Source: Streptomyces sp. CBMA123 (lineage in GTDB: Bacteria > Actinomycetota > Actinomycetes > Streptomycetales > Streptomycetaceae). Taken from it: a stretch of 51,034 nt of DNA. Of this stretch, positions 8,567 to 18,788 are shown piece after piece (the first letter of the stretch is position 1; every line of letters begins with the position of its first letter). Under the pieces are notes generated by a model that saw only the letters and a program-made list of their open reading frames with translations, searched no databases and was not told the origin of the DNA. The translations under genes and the position numbers were made by a program. The stretch covers positions 1 through 51,034 of the forward strand of contig NZ_MECK01000312.1 of assembly GCF_014596465.1 (NCBI RefSeq), read 5' to 3'.

Positions 8567-9373
8567 TCACACCCGCGAGTAGAAGGGCATGACCCGGGTC
8601 AGCAGCCACTCGACCACCGGGTCGTCGGCGAGGTCGAGCAGCACGAGGTGGACGCCCCCCGGCAGCGGGGCGGTTCCCAGTGCCCGCCCGAGCGCCTCGT
8701 TCACCGCGCCCGGGTCGGCCGGGGCCGCCGGATCCAACTGGACCCCGACGAACATCACGGTCGGCTCGCCCTCGATGCTGGCCAGCGCCCGGCGCGCGGT
8801 CAACACCCCGGGCAGGGTCGACAGTTCGGCTCGGCAGACGGCCAGGAAGTGCTCCGGGTCCTCGCCCGGCACCGGCTCGCGCAGCGCCACCCGGCCACCG
8901 GTCGGCCCTTCCGGCGCGTTCGCGGTGTGCTCCCAGCGGTCCTCGCGCGGGCCGCGGCGCAGCTCGGCCACCCCCTGCGGCGGCACCGGAATGCCCACCG
9001 CCGCCTCGGGGTTGACCGCGATGCCCACGCCCAGCGGCAGCCCGCGGGCGAACTCCCAGGCCGGCGCGACCGCGAAGGGCATCCCCGGCGCCTGCTGCAG
9101 GAACACCTCCTGCGAGGAGAACACCGGCACGTACGGGGCCCCGGCCAGTTCGATGGTCGGCAGGTCCAGCGCCTGCCCGCCCGGGTCGCCCCCGGCCGGC
9201 AGCGGGATCCACACCTGGCTGCGGGCCAGCACCTCGACCACCCGCGGGGTCGCCCCCGGGTCGCCCAACGCGGCCGTCAGCACCTGCTCCAGCTCGTTCG
9301 CCGGCCACGCCCCGCCCGAGGGCGCCGCCTGCGGCCCGCCCCACCCCTGCTGCTGCTCCACCGGGTACTCCAT
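8567..9373 (-). CDS. SseB-family protein (enhanced serine sensitivity-like), second copy
   Basis: A 268-residue paralog of the gene downstream of it. It has an SseB N-terminal domain (about residues 25-130: LEQVLTAALGDPGATPRVVEVLARSQVWIPL, YVPVFSSQEVFLQQ) and a C-terminal domain ending VVEWLLTRVMPFYSRV. It lacks the proline-rich tail of its neighbour. The start MEYPVEQQQ at 9373 is chosen because protein-like sequence begins there, though the ribosome site is weak. It is divergent from the glycine riboswitch and gcvT, so the two SseB genes and the glycine cleavage genes share an upstream region. Confidence 0.8.
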   Translation of the reverse strand: MEYPVEQQQGWGGPQAAPSGGAWPANELEQVLTAALGDPGATPRVVEVLARSQVWIPLPAGGDPGGQALDLPTIELAGAPYVPVFSSQEVFLQQAPGMPFAVAPAWEFARGLPLGVGIAVNPEAAVGIPVPPQGVAELRRGPREDRWEHTANAPEGPTGGRVALREPVPGEDPEHFLAVCRAELSTLPGVLTARRALASIEGEPTVMFVGVQLDPAAPADPGAVNEALGRALGTAPLPGGVHLVLLDLADDPVVEWLLTRVMPFYSRV

Positions 9374-9562
9374 GCGCCGCCGATCCGGCCCGCGGCCGGG
9401 TCGGCCGCCCATTGCTGCGCCGACGCGCAAGAGTTTAGGGCTCGGCCCCGAACGCGCGTCGTGTGACCGGGTCCCCTCTCCCGTCCTCCGCGAGGACGTG
9501 CCATGATGTGCGCGTCCGACGGCATGCGCCGCGGGCCCCCACAACTCCACACCGGCCGCTCG

Positions 9563-9822
9563 AACCCGCGCGGGAGAGCCCGGAGTGCCCCTTCGCGGGG
9601 GCACGGCCGGCGCCGAAGGAGCAAGTCCTCCCCGGAATCTCTCAGGCCCCCCTACCGCGCGGGTTAGGCACATCTGGAAAGCGGCGCACGGCCCCGCCGT
9701 GCGCCCACCCACGGTGCAAGCCGCCGTCCTGTCCCCGATGCTGGAACCAGCCGATGCTGGAACCGGCTGCGGGCAGGTGGGCGGTGAAGCTCTCAGGTTC
9801 GACGACAGATGGGGAGACCCAC
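9563..9822 (+). ncRNA. tandem glycine riboswitch upstream of gcvT
   Basis: Two consecutive aptamers are visible. Aptamer I has an 11-bp P1 stem (9563-9573 with 9655-9665) and the conserved elements GGGAGAG, CGAAGGAGCAAG and CTCTCAGG, then GGCACATCTGGAAAGC. Aptamer II has ACGGTGCAAGC, GGTGAAGCTCTCAGGTT and GACGACAGATGGGGAG. This is the standard two-aptamer glycine riboswitch that controls gcvT in many bacteria. The start codon of gcvT is about 90 bases beyond it, leaving room for an expression platform. A 16-bp tandem duplication in the aptamer II arm is listed separately. Confidence 0.93.
9737..9768 (+). repeat. 16-bp tandem duplication inside the riboswitch aptamer II arm
   Basis: GATGCTGGAACCAGCC (9737-9752) is immediately followed by GATGCTGGAACCGGCT (9753-9768). 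The junction creates a CCAGC/GCTGG mini-hairpin with a CGAT loop. The duplication lies in a variable peripheral arm and leaves the conserved ligand-binding core intact. Confidence 0.8.
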
Positions 9823-9911
9823 GCCGCCGCATGCCCGCGCGCGGGGTCGGCCCCGAGCGGTCCGGTCCGGCGCGTGCACCCCTGAGTGCCCCGACCGAGG
9901 AGTTCCTGGCC

Positions 9912-11033
9912 ATGTCGTCCCTCCGCCTGACCGCGCTCGACGCGCTGCACCGCGCCCTCGGCGCGACCATGACCGACTTCGCCGGCTGGGACATGCCGCT
10001 GCGCTACGGCAGCGAGCGCGAGGAGCACCTCGCCGTCCGCACCAAGGCCGGCCTGTTCGACCTCTCGCACATGGGCGAGATCACCGTCACCGGCCCGCAG
10101 GCCGGCGAGATGCTGGACCACGCGCTGGTCGGCTTCGTCTCCGCACTCGGCGAGCTGCGCGCCCGCTACACCATGATCTGCGCCGAGGACGGCGGCATCC
10201 TGGACGACCTGATCGTCTACCGCCTGCGCGCGGACGCCTTCCTGGTCGTCGCCAACGCCTCCAACGCCCAGCTGGTGCTGGACGAGCTGATCGCCCGCGC
10301 CAAGGGCTTCGACGCCGTCGTCACCGACGACCGCGACACCTACGCGCTGATCGCCGTCCAGGGCCCGGAGGCCACCGGCATCCTGGCCGGGACGACCGAC
10401 GCCGACCTGCCCGGCCTGAAGTACTACGCGATCCTGCCCGCCACGGTGGCCGGCCGCGAGGTGCTGCTGGCCCGCACCGGCTACACCGGCGAGGACGGCT
10501 TCGAGATCTTCTGCGCCCCGGCCGACGCCGAGCCGGTCTGGCAGGCGCTGACCGCCGCCGGCGAGGGCCGCGGCCTGGTCCCGTGCGGCCTGTCCTGCCG
10601 CGACACGCTGCGCCTGGAGGCGGGCATGCCGCTGTACGGGCACGAGCTGTCCACCGACCTGACCCCGTTCGACGCCGGCCTGGGCCGGGTCGTCCGCTTC
10701 GACAAGACCACCAACGAGGGCGCGTTCGTCGGCCGCAAGGCGCTGGAGCAGGCCGCCGCCGCGGCCGAGACCAACCCGCCGAAGGTGCTGGTCGGCCTGG
10801 TCTCCGAGGGCAAGCGGGTCCCCCGCGCCGAGTACACCGTGGTCTCCGCCGACGGTGCCCCGATCGGACGGATCACCTCGGGCGCGCCGTCCCCGACCCT
10901 GGGCAAGCCGATCGCGATGGCCTACGTCGACGCGGCCCACGCCGCCCCCGGCACCGCCGTCGCGGTGGACGTGCGCGGCCGGCACGAGCCGGTCGAGGTC
11001 GTGGCGCTGCCGTTCTACAAGCGCGCCCGCTGA
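9912..11033 (+). CDS. gcvT: Aminomethyltransferase, glycine cleavage system T protein
   Basis: A 373-residue tetrahydrofolate-dependent T protein of the glycine cleavage system. It transfers the aminomethyl carbon from lipoylated GcvH to THF, releasing ammonia. Family motifs seen: FAGWDMPLRYGSEREEHLAVR near the N-terminus, GLFDLSHMGEI, YTGEDGFEIF, and CRDTLRLEAGMPLYGHEL, with the GCV_T C-terminal barrel ending in PFYKRAR. Start ATG at 9912 follows GAGGAG by nine bases. It is directly under the glycine riboswitch and 99 bp before gcvH. The P protein (gcvP) is not in the window. Confidence 0.97.
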   Translation: MSSLRLTALDALHRALGATMTDFAGWDMPLRYGSEREEHLAVRTKAGLFDLSHMGEITVTGPQAGEMLDHALVGFVSALGELRARYTMICAEDGGILDDLIVYRLRADAFLVVANASNAQLVLDELIARAKGFDAVVTDDRDTYALIAVQGPEATGILAGTTDADLPGLKYYAILPATVAGREVLLARTGYTGEDGFEIFCAPADAEPVWQALTAAGEGRGLVPCGLSCRDTLRLEAGMPLYGHELSTDLTPFDAGLGRVVRFDKTTNEGAFVGRKALEQAAAAAETNPPKVLVGLVSEGKRVPRAEYTVVSADGAPIGRITSGAPSPTLGKPIAMAYVDAAHAAPGTAVAVDVRGRHEPVEVVALPFYKRAR

Positions 11034-11132
11034 GGCCCTCGCAGCCCCCGGTTTTCCCATCGACGCACGTCGGAGCCGTCCGTGCGGCGGCCCGCTGCGT
11101 CGTACCCGCTTCCCATCCTGGAGAATGACGCC

Positions 11133-11516
11133 ATGAGCAACCCCCAGCACCTGCAGTACACCAAGGAGCACGAGTGGCTGACGGCCGCCGACGCCGACGG
11201 TGTCTCCACGGTCGGCATCACCAAGCACGCCGCCGACGCGCTCGGTGACATCGTCTACGTGGCGCTGCCCGCGGTCGGCGACACCGTGACCGCCGCCGAG
11301 ACCTGTGGCGAGCTGGAGTCGACCAAGTCCGTCAGCGACCTGTACTCCCCGGTGACCGGCGAGGTCACCGAGGTCAACCAGGACGTCCTGGAGGACAACA
11401 GCCTGGTCAACAGCGCCCCGTTCGAGGGCGGCTGGCTGTTCAAGGTCCGCGTGGAGGCCACCGACACGCTGCTCAGCGCCGACGAGTACAACGCGCTCAC
11501 CCACGCCGAGGGCTGA
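11133..11516 (+). CDS. gcvH: Glycine cleavage system H protein (lipoyl carrier)
   Basis: A 127-residue lipoyl carrier protein. The lipoylated lysine is K65 in the motif ESTKSV, in a single biotinyl/lipoyl-type beta-barrel; the start TKEHEWL is typical of GcvH. Start ATG at 11133 follows a GGAGA ribosome site. It is followed after 10 bases by a perfect hairpin, so gcvT-gcvH probably forms its own transcript. Confidence 0.97.
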   Translation: MSNPQHLQYTKEHEWLTAADADGVSTVGITKHAADALGDIVYVALPAVGDTVTAAETCGELESTKSVSDLYSPVTGEVTEVNQDVLEDNSLVNSAPFEGGWLFKVRVEATDTLLSADEYNALTHAEG

Positions 11517-11526
11517 GCCGCCCACC

Positions 11527-11556
11527 GGGACGGACCGCCGCGCGGCGGTCCGTCCC
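11527..11556 (+). terminator. terminator hairpin after gcvH
   Basis: A perfect 30-base palindrome with no unpaired spacer in the DNA (15 + 15), centred between 11541 and 11542. It begins 10 bases after the gcvH stop. No U-tract follows, as is usual in this group. Confidence 0.75.
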
Positions 11557-11653
11557 GCCCCGCCGGCTCTCCGGCCACCCGTCGCCCGCCGCCGCCCCGC
11601 CGAGGGCGCGCTTCGCACGGCACCCCTGATCCTCCTCCCGGGAAGACCACACC

Positions 11654-12922
11654 ATGACGGTTCTCAACCAGTCCCTGCACGCCCTCGACCCGGAGATCGC
11701 CGCCGCGGTCGACGCCGAGCTGCACCGCCAGCAGACCACGCTGGAGATGATCGCCTCCGAGAACTTCGCCCCGGTGGCGGTCATGGAGGCCCAGGGTTCG
11801 GTGCTCACCAACAAGTACGCCGAGGGGTACCCCGGCCGCCGCTACTACGGCGGTTGCGAGCACGTCGACGTGGTCGAGCAGATCGCGATCGACCGGGTCA
11901 AGGCCCTGTTCGGCGCCGAGCACGCCAACGTCCAGCCGCACTCGGGCGCGCAGGCCAACGCCGCCGCGATGTTCGCGCTGATCCAGCCGGGCGACACCAT
12001 CCTGGGCCTGAACCTGGCCCACGGCGGTCACCTGACCCACGGCATGAAGATCAACTTCTCCGGCAAGCTCTACAACGTGGTCGCGTACCACGTCGACGAG
12101 AAGACCGGCCAGGTCGACATGGCCGAGGTCGAGCGCCTGGCCAAGGAGCACCAGCCGAAGCTGATCATCGCCGGCTGGTCCGCCTACCCGCGCCAGCTCG
12201 ACTTCGCCGCTTTCCGCCGGGTCGCCGACGAGGTCGGCGCACTGCTCATGGTCGACATGGCGCACTTCGCCGGCCTGGTCGCCGCGGGCCTGCACCCGAA
12301 CCCGGTGCCCTACGCGGACGTGGTCACCACCACCACCCACAAGACCCTGGGCGGCCCGCGCGGCGGCGTCATCCTGTCCAAGGCCGAGTACGCCAAGAAG
12401 ATCAACTCCGCGGTCTTCCCCGGCCAGCAGGGCGGTCCGCTGGAGCACGTCATCGCGGGCAAGGCCGTCGCCTTCAAGGTCGCCGCCTCGGAGGAGTTCA
12501 AGGAGCGCCAGCAGCGCACCCTGGACGGCGCCCGGATCCTCGCCGAGCGCCTGCTGCAGGCCGACGTCGCCGAGGCCGGCGCCTCCGTGCTGTCCGGCGG
12601 CACCGACGTCCACCTGGTCCTGGTCGACCTGCGCAACAGCCAGCTCGACGGCCAGCAGGCCGAGGACCGGCTGCACGAGGTCGGCATCACCGTCAACCGC
12701 AACGCCGTCCCGAACGACCCGCGCCCGCCGATGGTCACCTCGGGCCTGCGGATCGGCACCCCGGCCCTGGCCACCCGCGGCTTCCAGGCCGAGGACTTCC
12801 GCGAGGTCGCCGACATCATCGCCGAGGCGCTCAAGCCCGCCTTCGACGAGACCGTCGCCGCCGCGCTGAAGGCCCGGGTCACCGCCCTGGCCGAGAAGTA
12901 CCCGCTCTACCCGAACCTCTGA
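11654..12922 (+). CDS. glyA: Serine hydroxymethyltransferase
   Basis: A 422-residue PLP enzyme that interconverts serine and glycine with transfer of a one-carbon unit to THF. Seen: [10 protein letters not shown] near the N-terminus, [17 protein letters not shown], and the PLP-binding lysine K230 in [14 protein letters not shown]. Length is typical. The ribosome site GGGAAG lies eight bases before the ATG. It is separated from gcvH by 137 bp that include a hairpin, so it may have its own promoter; with gcvTH and sdaA it forms a serine/glycine/C1 module. Confidence 0.97.
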   Translation: MTVLNQSLHALDPEIAAAVDAELHRQQTTLEMIASENFAPVAVMEAQGSVLTNKYAEGYPGRRYYGGCEHVDVVEQIAIDRVKALFGAEHANVQPHSGAQANAAAMFALIQPGDTILGLNLAHGGHLTHGMKINFSGKLYNVVAYHVDEKTGQVDMAEVERLAKEHQPKLIIAGWSAYPRQLDFAAFRRVADEVGALLMVDMAHFAGLVAAGLHPNPVPYADVVTTTTHKTLGGPRGGVILSKAEYAKKINSAVFPGQQGGPLEHVIAGKAVAFKVAASEEFKERQQRTLDGARILAERLLQADVAEAGASVLSGGTDVHLVLVDLRNSQLDGQQAEDRLHEVGITVNRNAVPNDPRPPMVTSGLRIGTPALATRGFQAEDFREVADIIAEALKPAFDETVAAALKARVTALAEKYPLYPNL

Positions 12923-12972
12923 TCATCGGCGGCGGGTGACCGGCCTCACGCCGGCCGGCCGCCTGCCGTTTC

Positions 12973-13012
12973 CGGGGCACCGCGCACACTGGACAGTACG
13001 CGCGGTGCCCCG
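12973..13012 (+). terminator. hairpin between glyA and sdaA
   Basis: A 13-bp stem (12973-12985 with 13000-13012) encloses a 14-base loop, about 50 bases beyond the glyA stop and 49 bases before the sdaA start. It could end glyA transcription or act as an attenuator for sdaA. Confidence 0.6.
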
Positions 13013-13061
13013 TCCCATGTACCGCTTTGTCCTTCCACGAGACCCAGACAAGGACGTCCCC

Positions 13062-14429
13062 GTGGCCATCAGCGTCTTCGACCTCTTCTCCATCGGCATC
13101 GGCCCGTCGAGCTCCCACACCGTCGGCCCGATGCGCGCCGCCCGGATGTTCGCCCGTCGGCTGCGCTCCGAAGGCCTGCTGGACCGGGTGACCGGGGTGC
13201 GCGCCGAGCTGTACGGCTCGCTCGGCGCCACCGGCCACGGCCACGGCACCCCGAAGGCCGTCCTGCTGGGCCTGGAGGGCCACTCGCCCCGCACCGTCGA
13301 CGTCGACCAGGCGGACAAGGACGTCGAGCGGATCGCCGCCGAGAAGCGGATCAACCTGCTCGGCGAGCACCCGATCGACTTCGACCCCGACAACCAGCTC
13401 GTCCTGCACCGGCGCCGCTCGCTGCCGTACCACGCCAACGGGATGACCCTGTGGGCGTACGCGGCGGACGGCTCGACGCTGCTGGAGAAGACCTACTACT
13501 CGGTCGGCGGCGGCTTCGTCGTGGACGAGGACGCGATCGGCGCGGACCGGGTCAAGCCCGACGACACCGTGCTGAAGTACCCCTTCCGCACCGGCGACGA
13601 GCTGCTGCGGCTCAGCCGGGAGACCGGGCTGTCGATCTCCGGCCTGATGCTGGAGAACGAGAAGGCCTGGCGCAGTGAGGAGGAGATCCGCACCGGACTG
13701 CTGGAGATCTGGTCCGTGATGCAGGAGTGCGTGCGGGCCGGCATGACCCGCGAGGGCATCCTGCCGGGCGGGCTGAAGGTCCGCCGCCGGGCCGCCGCCG
13801 CGGCCCGGGCGCTGCGCGCCGAGGGGATCGGGCCGGCCAACGCGATGGAGTGGGTGACCCTCTACGCGATGGCGGTCAACGAGGAGAACGCCTCCGGGCG
13901 CCGGGTGGTCACCGCCCCGACCAACGGTGCGGCCGGGATCATCCCCGCCACCCTGCACTACTACCTGAACTTCATCCCGGGCGCCGACGACGACGGCATC
14001 GTCCGCTTCCTGCTCGCGGCCGGCGCCATCGGCATGCTCTTCAAGGAGAACGCCTCCATCTCCGGCGCCGAGGTCGGCTGCCAGGGCGAGGTCGGCTCCG
14101 CCTGCTCGATGGCCGCGGGCGGCCTCGCCGAGGTCCTCGGCGGCACCCCCGAGCAGGTCGAGAACGCCGCCGAGATCGGCATCGAGCACAACCTCGGCCT
14201 CACCTGCGACCCGGTCGGCGGCCTGGTCCAGATCCCCTGCATCGAGCGCAACGGCATGGCCTCGGTCAAGGCCGTCACCGCGGCCCGGATGGCGCTGCGC
14301 GGCGACGGGCGCCACCACGTCTCGCTGGACAAGGCGATCAAGACGATGAAGGAGACCGGGGCCGACATGAAGATCAAGTACAAGGAGACCTCGCGCGGCG
14401 GCCTCGCCGTGAACGTCATCGAGTGCTGA
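13062..14429 (+). CDS. sdaA: L-serine dehydratase, single-chain iron-sulfur type
   Basis: A 455-residue enzyme that deaminates L-serine to pyruvate and ammonia using a 4Fe-4S cluster. The beta domain comes first ([22 protein letters not shown]), then the alpha domain, with cluster cysteines in [17 protein letters not shown] and LTCDPVGG...[10 protein letters not shown]. Start GTG at 13062 follows AAGGA by eight bases; the frame is open upstream but that part is not protein-like. Its position with glyA and gcvTH suggests disposal of excess serine made from glycine. A 13-bp hairpin follows the gene. Confidence 0.95.
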   Translation: MAISVFDLFSIGIGPSSSHTVGPMRAARMFARRLRSEGLLDRVTGVRAELYGSLGATGHGHGTPKAVLLGLEGHSPRTVDVDQADKDVERIAAEKRINLLGEHPIDFDPDNQLVLHRRRSLPYHANGMTLWAYAADGSTLLEKTYYSVGGGFVVDEDAIGADRVKPDDTVLKYPFRTGDELLRLSRETGLSISGLMLENEKAWRSEEEIRTGLLEIWSVMQECVRAGMTREGILPGGLKVRRRAAAAARALRAEGIGPANAMEWVTLYAMAVNEENASGRRVVTAPTNGAAGIIPATLHYYLNFIPGADDDGIVRFLLAAGAIGMLFKENASISGAEVGCQGEVGSACSMAAGGLAEVLGGTPEQVENAAEIGIEHNLGLTCDPVGGLVQIPCIERNGMASVKAVTAARMALRGDGRHHVSLDKAIKTMKETGADMKIKYKETSRGGLAVNVIEC

Positions 14430-14448
14430 CCTCGGACGGCTGACGGCC

Positions 14449-14483
14449 GGCCCCCGGGCGGAACCCCGTACCGCCCGGGGGCC
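14449..14483 (+). terminator. terminator hairpin after sdaA
   Basis: A perfect 13-bp G+C stem (14449-14461 with 14471-14483) closes a 9-base loop, 19 bases after the sdaA stop. Confidence 0.75.
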
Positions 14484-14539
14484 GACCCGTACCGGGGGCG
14501 GACCCGTACCGCGGGCGGGCGGGCGGTACGGTGCGGGCC

Positions 14540-14689
14540 ATGAGAATGATCGGTGCGGGGATCCGCGGGTTCTGGTCGGCCGTGGCGATGGGCGATCCGC
14601 TGTGGCCCGCCGTGACGATCCTGCTGGGCTCGGTCGTCCTGGCGGTCGTGACGGCCGCGGTGCGCTTCAGGCGCTCCCGCAACGGGTGA
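14540..14689 (+). CDS. Small single-pass membrane protein (49 aa), function unknown
   Basis: A short open frame starting MRMIGAGIRG with one hydrophobic segment (residues about 21-42: LWPAVTILLGSVVLAVV) and a basic tail RFRRSRNG, as in a small inner-membrane protein with cytoplasmic C-terminus. There is no clear ribosome site. A TACGGT hexamer eight bases before the ATG resembles a -10 box placed for leaderless transcription, which is common in this group. No function is recognised. Confidence 0.5.
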   Translation: MRMIGAGIRGFWSAVAMGDPLWPAVTILLGSVVLAVVTAAVRFRRSRNG

Positions 14690-14714
14690 CCCGGGCCACC
14701 GCCGTACGGTGCCG

Positions 14715-16304
<1,590 letters not shown>

Positions 16305-16898
16305 TCAGGCCGCGAACGGGCGGGTCTGCCGGGCCTGCCGCAACGCCCGGGCCCACCAGTCCAGTTGGTCGAGCATGGTCGTGGCGGCAGCATCGGCGGC
16401 CGGGTCCTTCGCCTTGCCGTCGGCGTCGAAGCACTGCGCGGCGCCGTGGAAGCTGACCGTGTTGCGGATCGTCACGGCGTTCAACTCGGCCATCACCAGC
16501 CGCAGTTGCTCGACGGCCCGGAGCCCGCCGGAGAGCCCGCCGTACGAGACGAAGCCGATCGGCTTGCCGTGCCACTGCTGGTTGTGCCAGTCGATGGCGT
16601 TCTTCAGCGCCGCCGGGAAGCTGTGGTTGTACTCGGGCGTGACGAACACGAAGGCGTCGGCGGCGGCCAGTCGGGGCGACACGGCCTCCAGCAACTCGAC
16701 GTCGCCGGGGGGCAGTTCGCCACCCCAGGACGGCATGACCGTGGGCAGCGGGGTGGCCGCCGGGTCGATCAGGTCGGCGGTCATGTCGCCGCGGGCGTCG
16801 AGGTGGCCGATCAGCCAGTCGGCGACGACCGGGCCGAACCGGCCGTCGCGGGTGCTGCCGAGGACGACGGCGACCTTCAGGCGCTGCTCCGTGGACAT
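16305..16898 (-). CDS. NAD(P)H-dependent FMN reductase (flavodoxin-like)
   Basis: A 197-residue flavin reductase of the FMN_red family. The FMN phosphate-binding loop is VLGSTRDGRFG near the N-terminus, and the conserved VTPEYNHSFPAALKNAIDW lies at about residues 80-100, followed by KPIGFVSYGG. It would reduce FMN or quinone/azo-like compounds with NAD(P)H. Start ATG at 16898 follows a strong GGAGGGG site. It is the first gene of the two-gene unit with the MFS exporter, behind the double operator. Confidence 0.93.
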   Translation of the reverse strand: MSTEQRLKVAVVLGSTRDGRFGPVVADWLIGHLDARGDMTADLIDPAATPLPTVMPSWGGELPPGDVELLEAVSPRLAAADAFVFVTPEYNHSFPAALKNAIDWHNQQWHGKPIGFVSYGGLSGGLRAVEQLRLVMAELNAVTIRNTVSFHGAAQCFDADGKAKDPAADAAATTMLDQLDWWARALRQARQTRPFAA

Positions 16899-16920
16899 GG
16901 GAATCCCCCTCCGGGACGAT

Positions 16921-16955
16921 GTGTACGCCGTATTGGCGATGGATACAACGTACAC
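16921..16955. promoter_or_regulatory. TetR-type operator, palindrome 1 (13-9-13)
   Basis: GTGTACGCCGTAT (16921-16933) and the inverted half-site ATACAACGTACAC (16943-16955) are separated by 9 bases and differ by two positions. It lies between the FMN reductase and tetR starts. With the second palindrome it makes a double operator whose units are 41 bp apart. Confidence 0.75.
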
Positions 16956-16961
16956 ATTGGC

Positions 16962-16996
16962 GCGTACGTCGTCCACTGGCCAGATACGGCGTACAC
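16962..16996. promoter_or_regulatory. TetR-type operator, palindrome 2 (13-9-13)
   Basis: A weaker left half GCGTACGTCGTCC (16962-16974) and a perfect right half ATACGGCGTACAC (16984-16996), again 9 bases apart. The outermost halves of the two palindromes are perfect 15-bp inverted copies (16919-16933 and 16984-16998). Confidence 0.7.
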
Positions 16997-17041
16997 ATGA
17001 GTGGTACGGTGAGACCTCCCAGCCGGAAGGAGCCCGCCCTC

Positions 17042-17779
17042 ATGCCCGCTCAGCAGGCCCCCACCGGGGACGACCGCCCTCAGCCCTCACTCTGGGAGCG
17101 GCTCGACCGCCCGGCCGCCGCACCGCGCACCACCCTGACCCCGCACCGGATCGCCGAGGCCGCCGTCGCCATCGCCGACGCCGAGGGCCTGGACGCCGTC
17201 ACCATGCGCCGCCTGGCCACCGCCCTCGGCGTCGCCCCGATGGCCGCCTACCGGTACGTCTCCGGCAAGGACGAACTCATCGAGCTGATGGTCGACTTCG
17301 TCTACGGCCGGCTCCCTCTGGACACCCCCTCCGACGGCTGGCGGGAAGCCATGCGCTCCCTGGCCGTCCACCTGCGTGCGATGAGCCTGACCCACCCCTG
17401 GCTCGCCCGCGCGGCCACCCCGTTCTCCCTCAGCCCCAACCAACTCGCCGTCCCCGAAAGGGCGTTCGCCGCCCTCGCCGGCCACGGCCCGGACGCCGAC
17501 ACCACCATGGCGATCTTCCGTACCGTCACCGGCTACGTCCACGGCTCGGTCTCCGCCGAGATCACCCTGGACACCCAGCGCCGCGACCGCGGCTGGTCCG
17601 CCGGCGACGAGACCCGCGCCGCCCTGGCCCCCCGGATGTCCTACCTGATGGGCACCGGCCGCTACCCCGCCTACCAGCAGTACCTCCAGCAGGCCACCCG
17701 CAAGGACGACCCCGCCTGGCACTTCGAAACCGGCCTCGACTGCGTCCTCGACGGCATCGCCGCCCACTTCGGCATCTGA
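17042..17779 (+). CDS. TetR-family repressor, local regulator of the reductase-exporter pair
   Basis: A 245-residue regulator with an N-terminal TetR helix-turn-helix (residues about 30-85: RIAEAAVAIADAEGLDAVTMRRLATALGVAPMAAY, RYVSGKDEL) and a ligand-binding domain similar to the TetR_C class (ending HFETGLDCVLDGIAAHFGI). Start ATG at 17042 is preceded by AAGGAG at nine bases; longer frames upstream cross the operator and are rejected. It is divergent from the FMN reductase and MFS genes and probably represses both sides through the two palindromes. The inducer is unknown. Confidence 0.93.
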   Translation: MPAQQAPTGDDRPQPSLWERLDRPAAAPRTTLTPHRIAEAAVAIADAEGLDAVTMRRLATALGVAPMAAYRYVSGKDELIELMVDFVYGRLPLDTPSDGWREAMRSLAVHLRAMSLTHPWLARAATPFSLSPNQLAVPERAFAALAGHGPDADTTMAIFRTVTGYVHGSVSAEITLDTQRRDRGWSAGDETRAALAPRMSYLMGTGRYPAYQQYLQQATRKDDPAWHFETGLDCVLDGIAAHFGI

Positions 17780-17794
17780 CCCGCCCAGGGGCTG

Positions 17795-17833
17795 GCCGCA
17801 CGGGAAGTCGGCCGGCCCGACGTCCCGTGCGGC
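17795..17833. terminator. bidirectional terminator between tetR and the DMT permease
   Basis: An 11-bp outer stem (17795-17805 with 17823-17833) with a further inner GTCGG/CCGAC stem, in the gap between two convergent genes. Confidence 0.75.
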
Positions 17834-17846
17834 AGTGGCAGCGGGG

Positions 17847-18788
17847 CTACCGCCGACCGGGGAGGGCCAGGAACGCCAGGCCGGCCGCGAGGACCGCGAG
17901 GCCGCACCAGGAGACCGCCGGGAGCCGTTCGCCCAGGGCCGCGACGCCGAGGACGGCGGCCACGGCCGGTTCGGCGAGGGTGAGGGTGGTGGCGCTCTGG
18001 GCGGAGGTGTGCCGGAGGCCGTGGCCGAAGAGCCGGTAGGCGAGGAAGGTGGTGATCACCCCGAGGTGCAGCACGACGCCGGCCCCGCGGACCGAGAGCA
18101 GCCAGCTCACCGGCTCCAGCGCCAGCACTGGCAGCACCAGCACCGCCGCCCCACCGAACATCGCACCCATCACCCCGGCGGACGGGGGCCCGGCGGCGAT
18201 CAGCCGCCCGGCGATCAGCGAGTACACCGCGTACGAGAGCCCGGAGAGCACCGCCAGCAGCACCCCGAGGAGGTCCACCGCCCCTCCGCCACCGGTGAGT
18301 TCGGGCCCGAGCACCAGCACCGCGCAGCCGAGCACGGCCAGCGCCGTGGCGCCGGCCCACCGCCCGCCAGGGCGGCCCTGCCGGGCGAGCCAGCCCAGCA
18401 GCCCGGTGAACACCGGCGCGCTGCCCAGTGCGATCACGGTCGCCACCGCGACCCCGGTGCGGGTCACCGCCGGGTAGAAGGTGAGCGGGTACCCCACGAC
18501 GGCCACCGCCCCGACCGCCAGCAGCCACCGCTCCCGGACCCCGCACCTACGGGGCAGCGACCAGGCGGCGCGGTCGGTGAGGAACAGCAGCAGCCCGCCG
18601 AGCACCAGCGCGGCGGCCCCGATCCCGGCCGCCGGGGCGCCCCCGGGCGCCAGCGAACCGGCCGTCCCGGTGGTGCCCCAGAGCAGGGCGGTGACGAGGA
18701 TCGGCACCGGCCCGTCGATCGGGCGGGTGCGGCGGGGAGTGGGGGATGTCAGGCGGGCGCGCGCAGGCGCGGACAAGCGATTCGGCAC
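17847..18788 (-). CDS. EamA/DMT-superfamily permease
   Basis: A 313-residue integral membrane protein with two EamA repeats (residues about 25-155 and 165-305), each about five helices, as in RhaT/YdcZ-type drug/metabolite transporters. Signature pieces include ALLWGTTGTAGSLAPGG at the first helix and LAEPAVAAVLGVAALGERL in the second repeat. The start is a GTG at 18788 with GGAAG nine bases upstream. Substrate is unknown. It is a single gene, convergent with tetR, with a roughly 700 bp gap behind it. Confidence 0.9.
   Translation of the reverse strand: MPNRLSAPARARLTSPTPRRTRPIDGPVPILVTALLWGTTGTAGSLAPGGAPAAGIGAAALVLGGLLLFLTDRAAWSLPRRCGVRERWLLAVGAVAVVGYPLTFYPAVTRTGVAVATVIALGSAPVFTGLLGWLARQGRPGGRWAGATALAVLGCAVLVLGPELTGGGGAVDLLGVLLAVLSGLSYAVYSLIAGRLIAAGPPSAGVMGAMFGGAAVLVLPVLALEPVSWLLSVRGAGVVLHLGVITTFLAYRLFGHGLRHTSAQSATTLTLAEPAVAAVLGVAALGERLPAVSWCGLAVLAAGLAFLALPGRR

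Noticed and set aside
9585..9911. Extension of gcvT upstream of 9912
   Set aside because: The upstream frame lies inside the glycine riboswitch; ATG at 9912 has a proper ribosome site.
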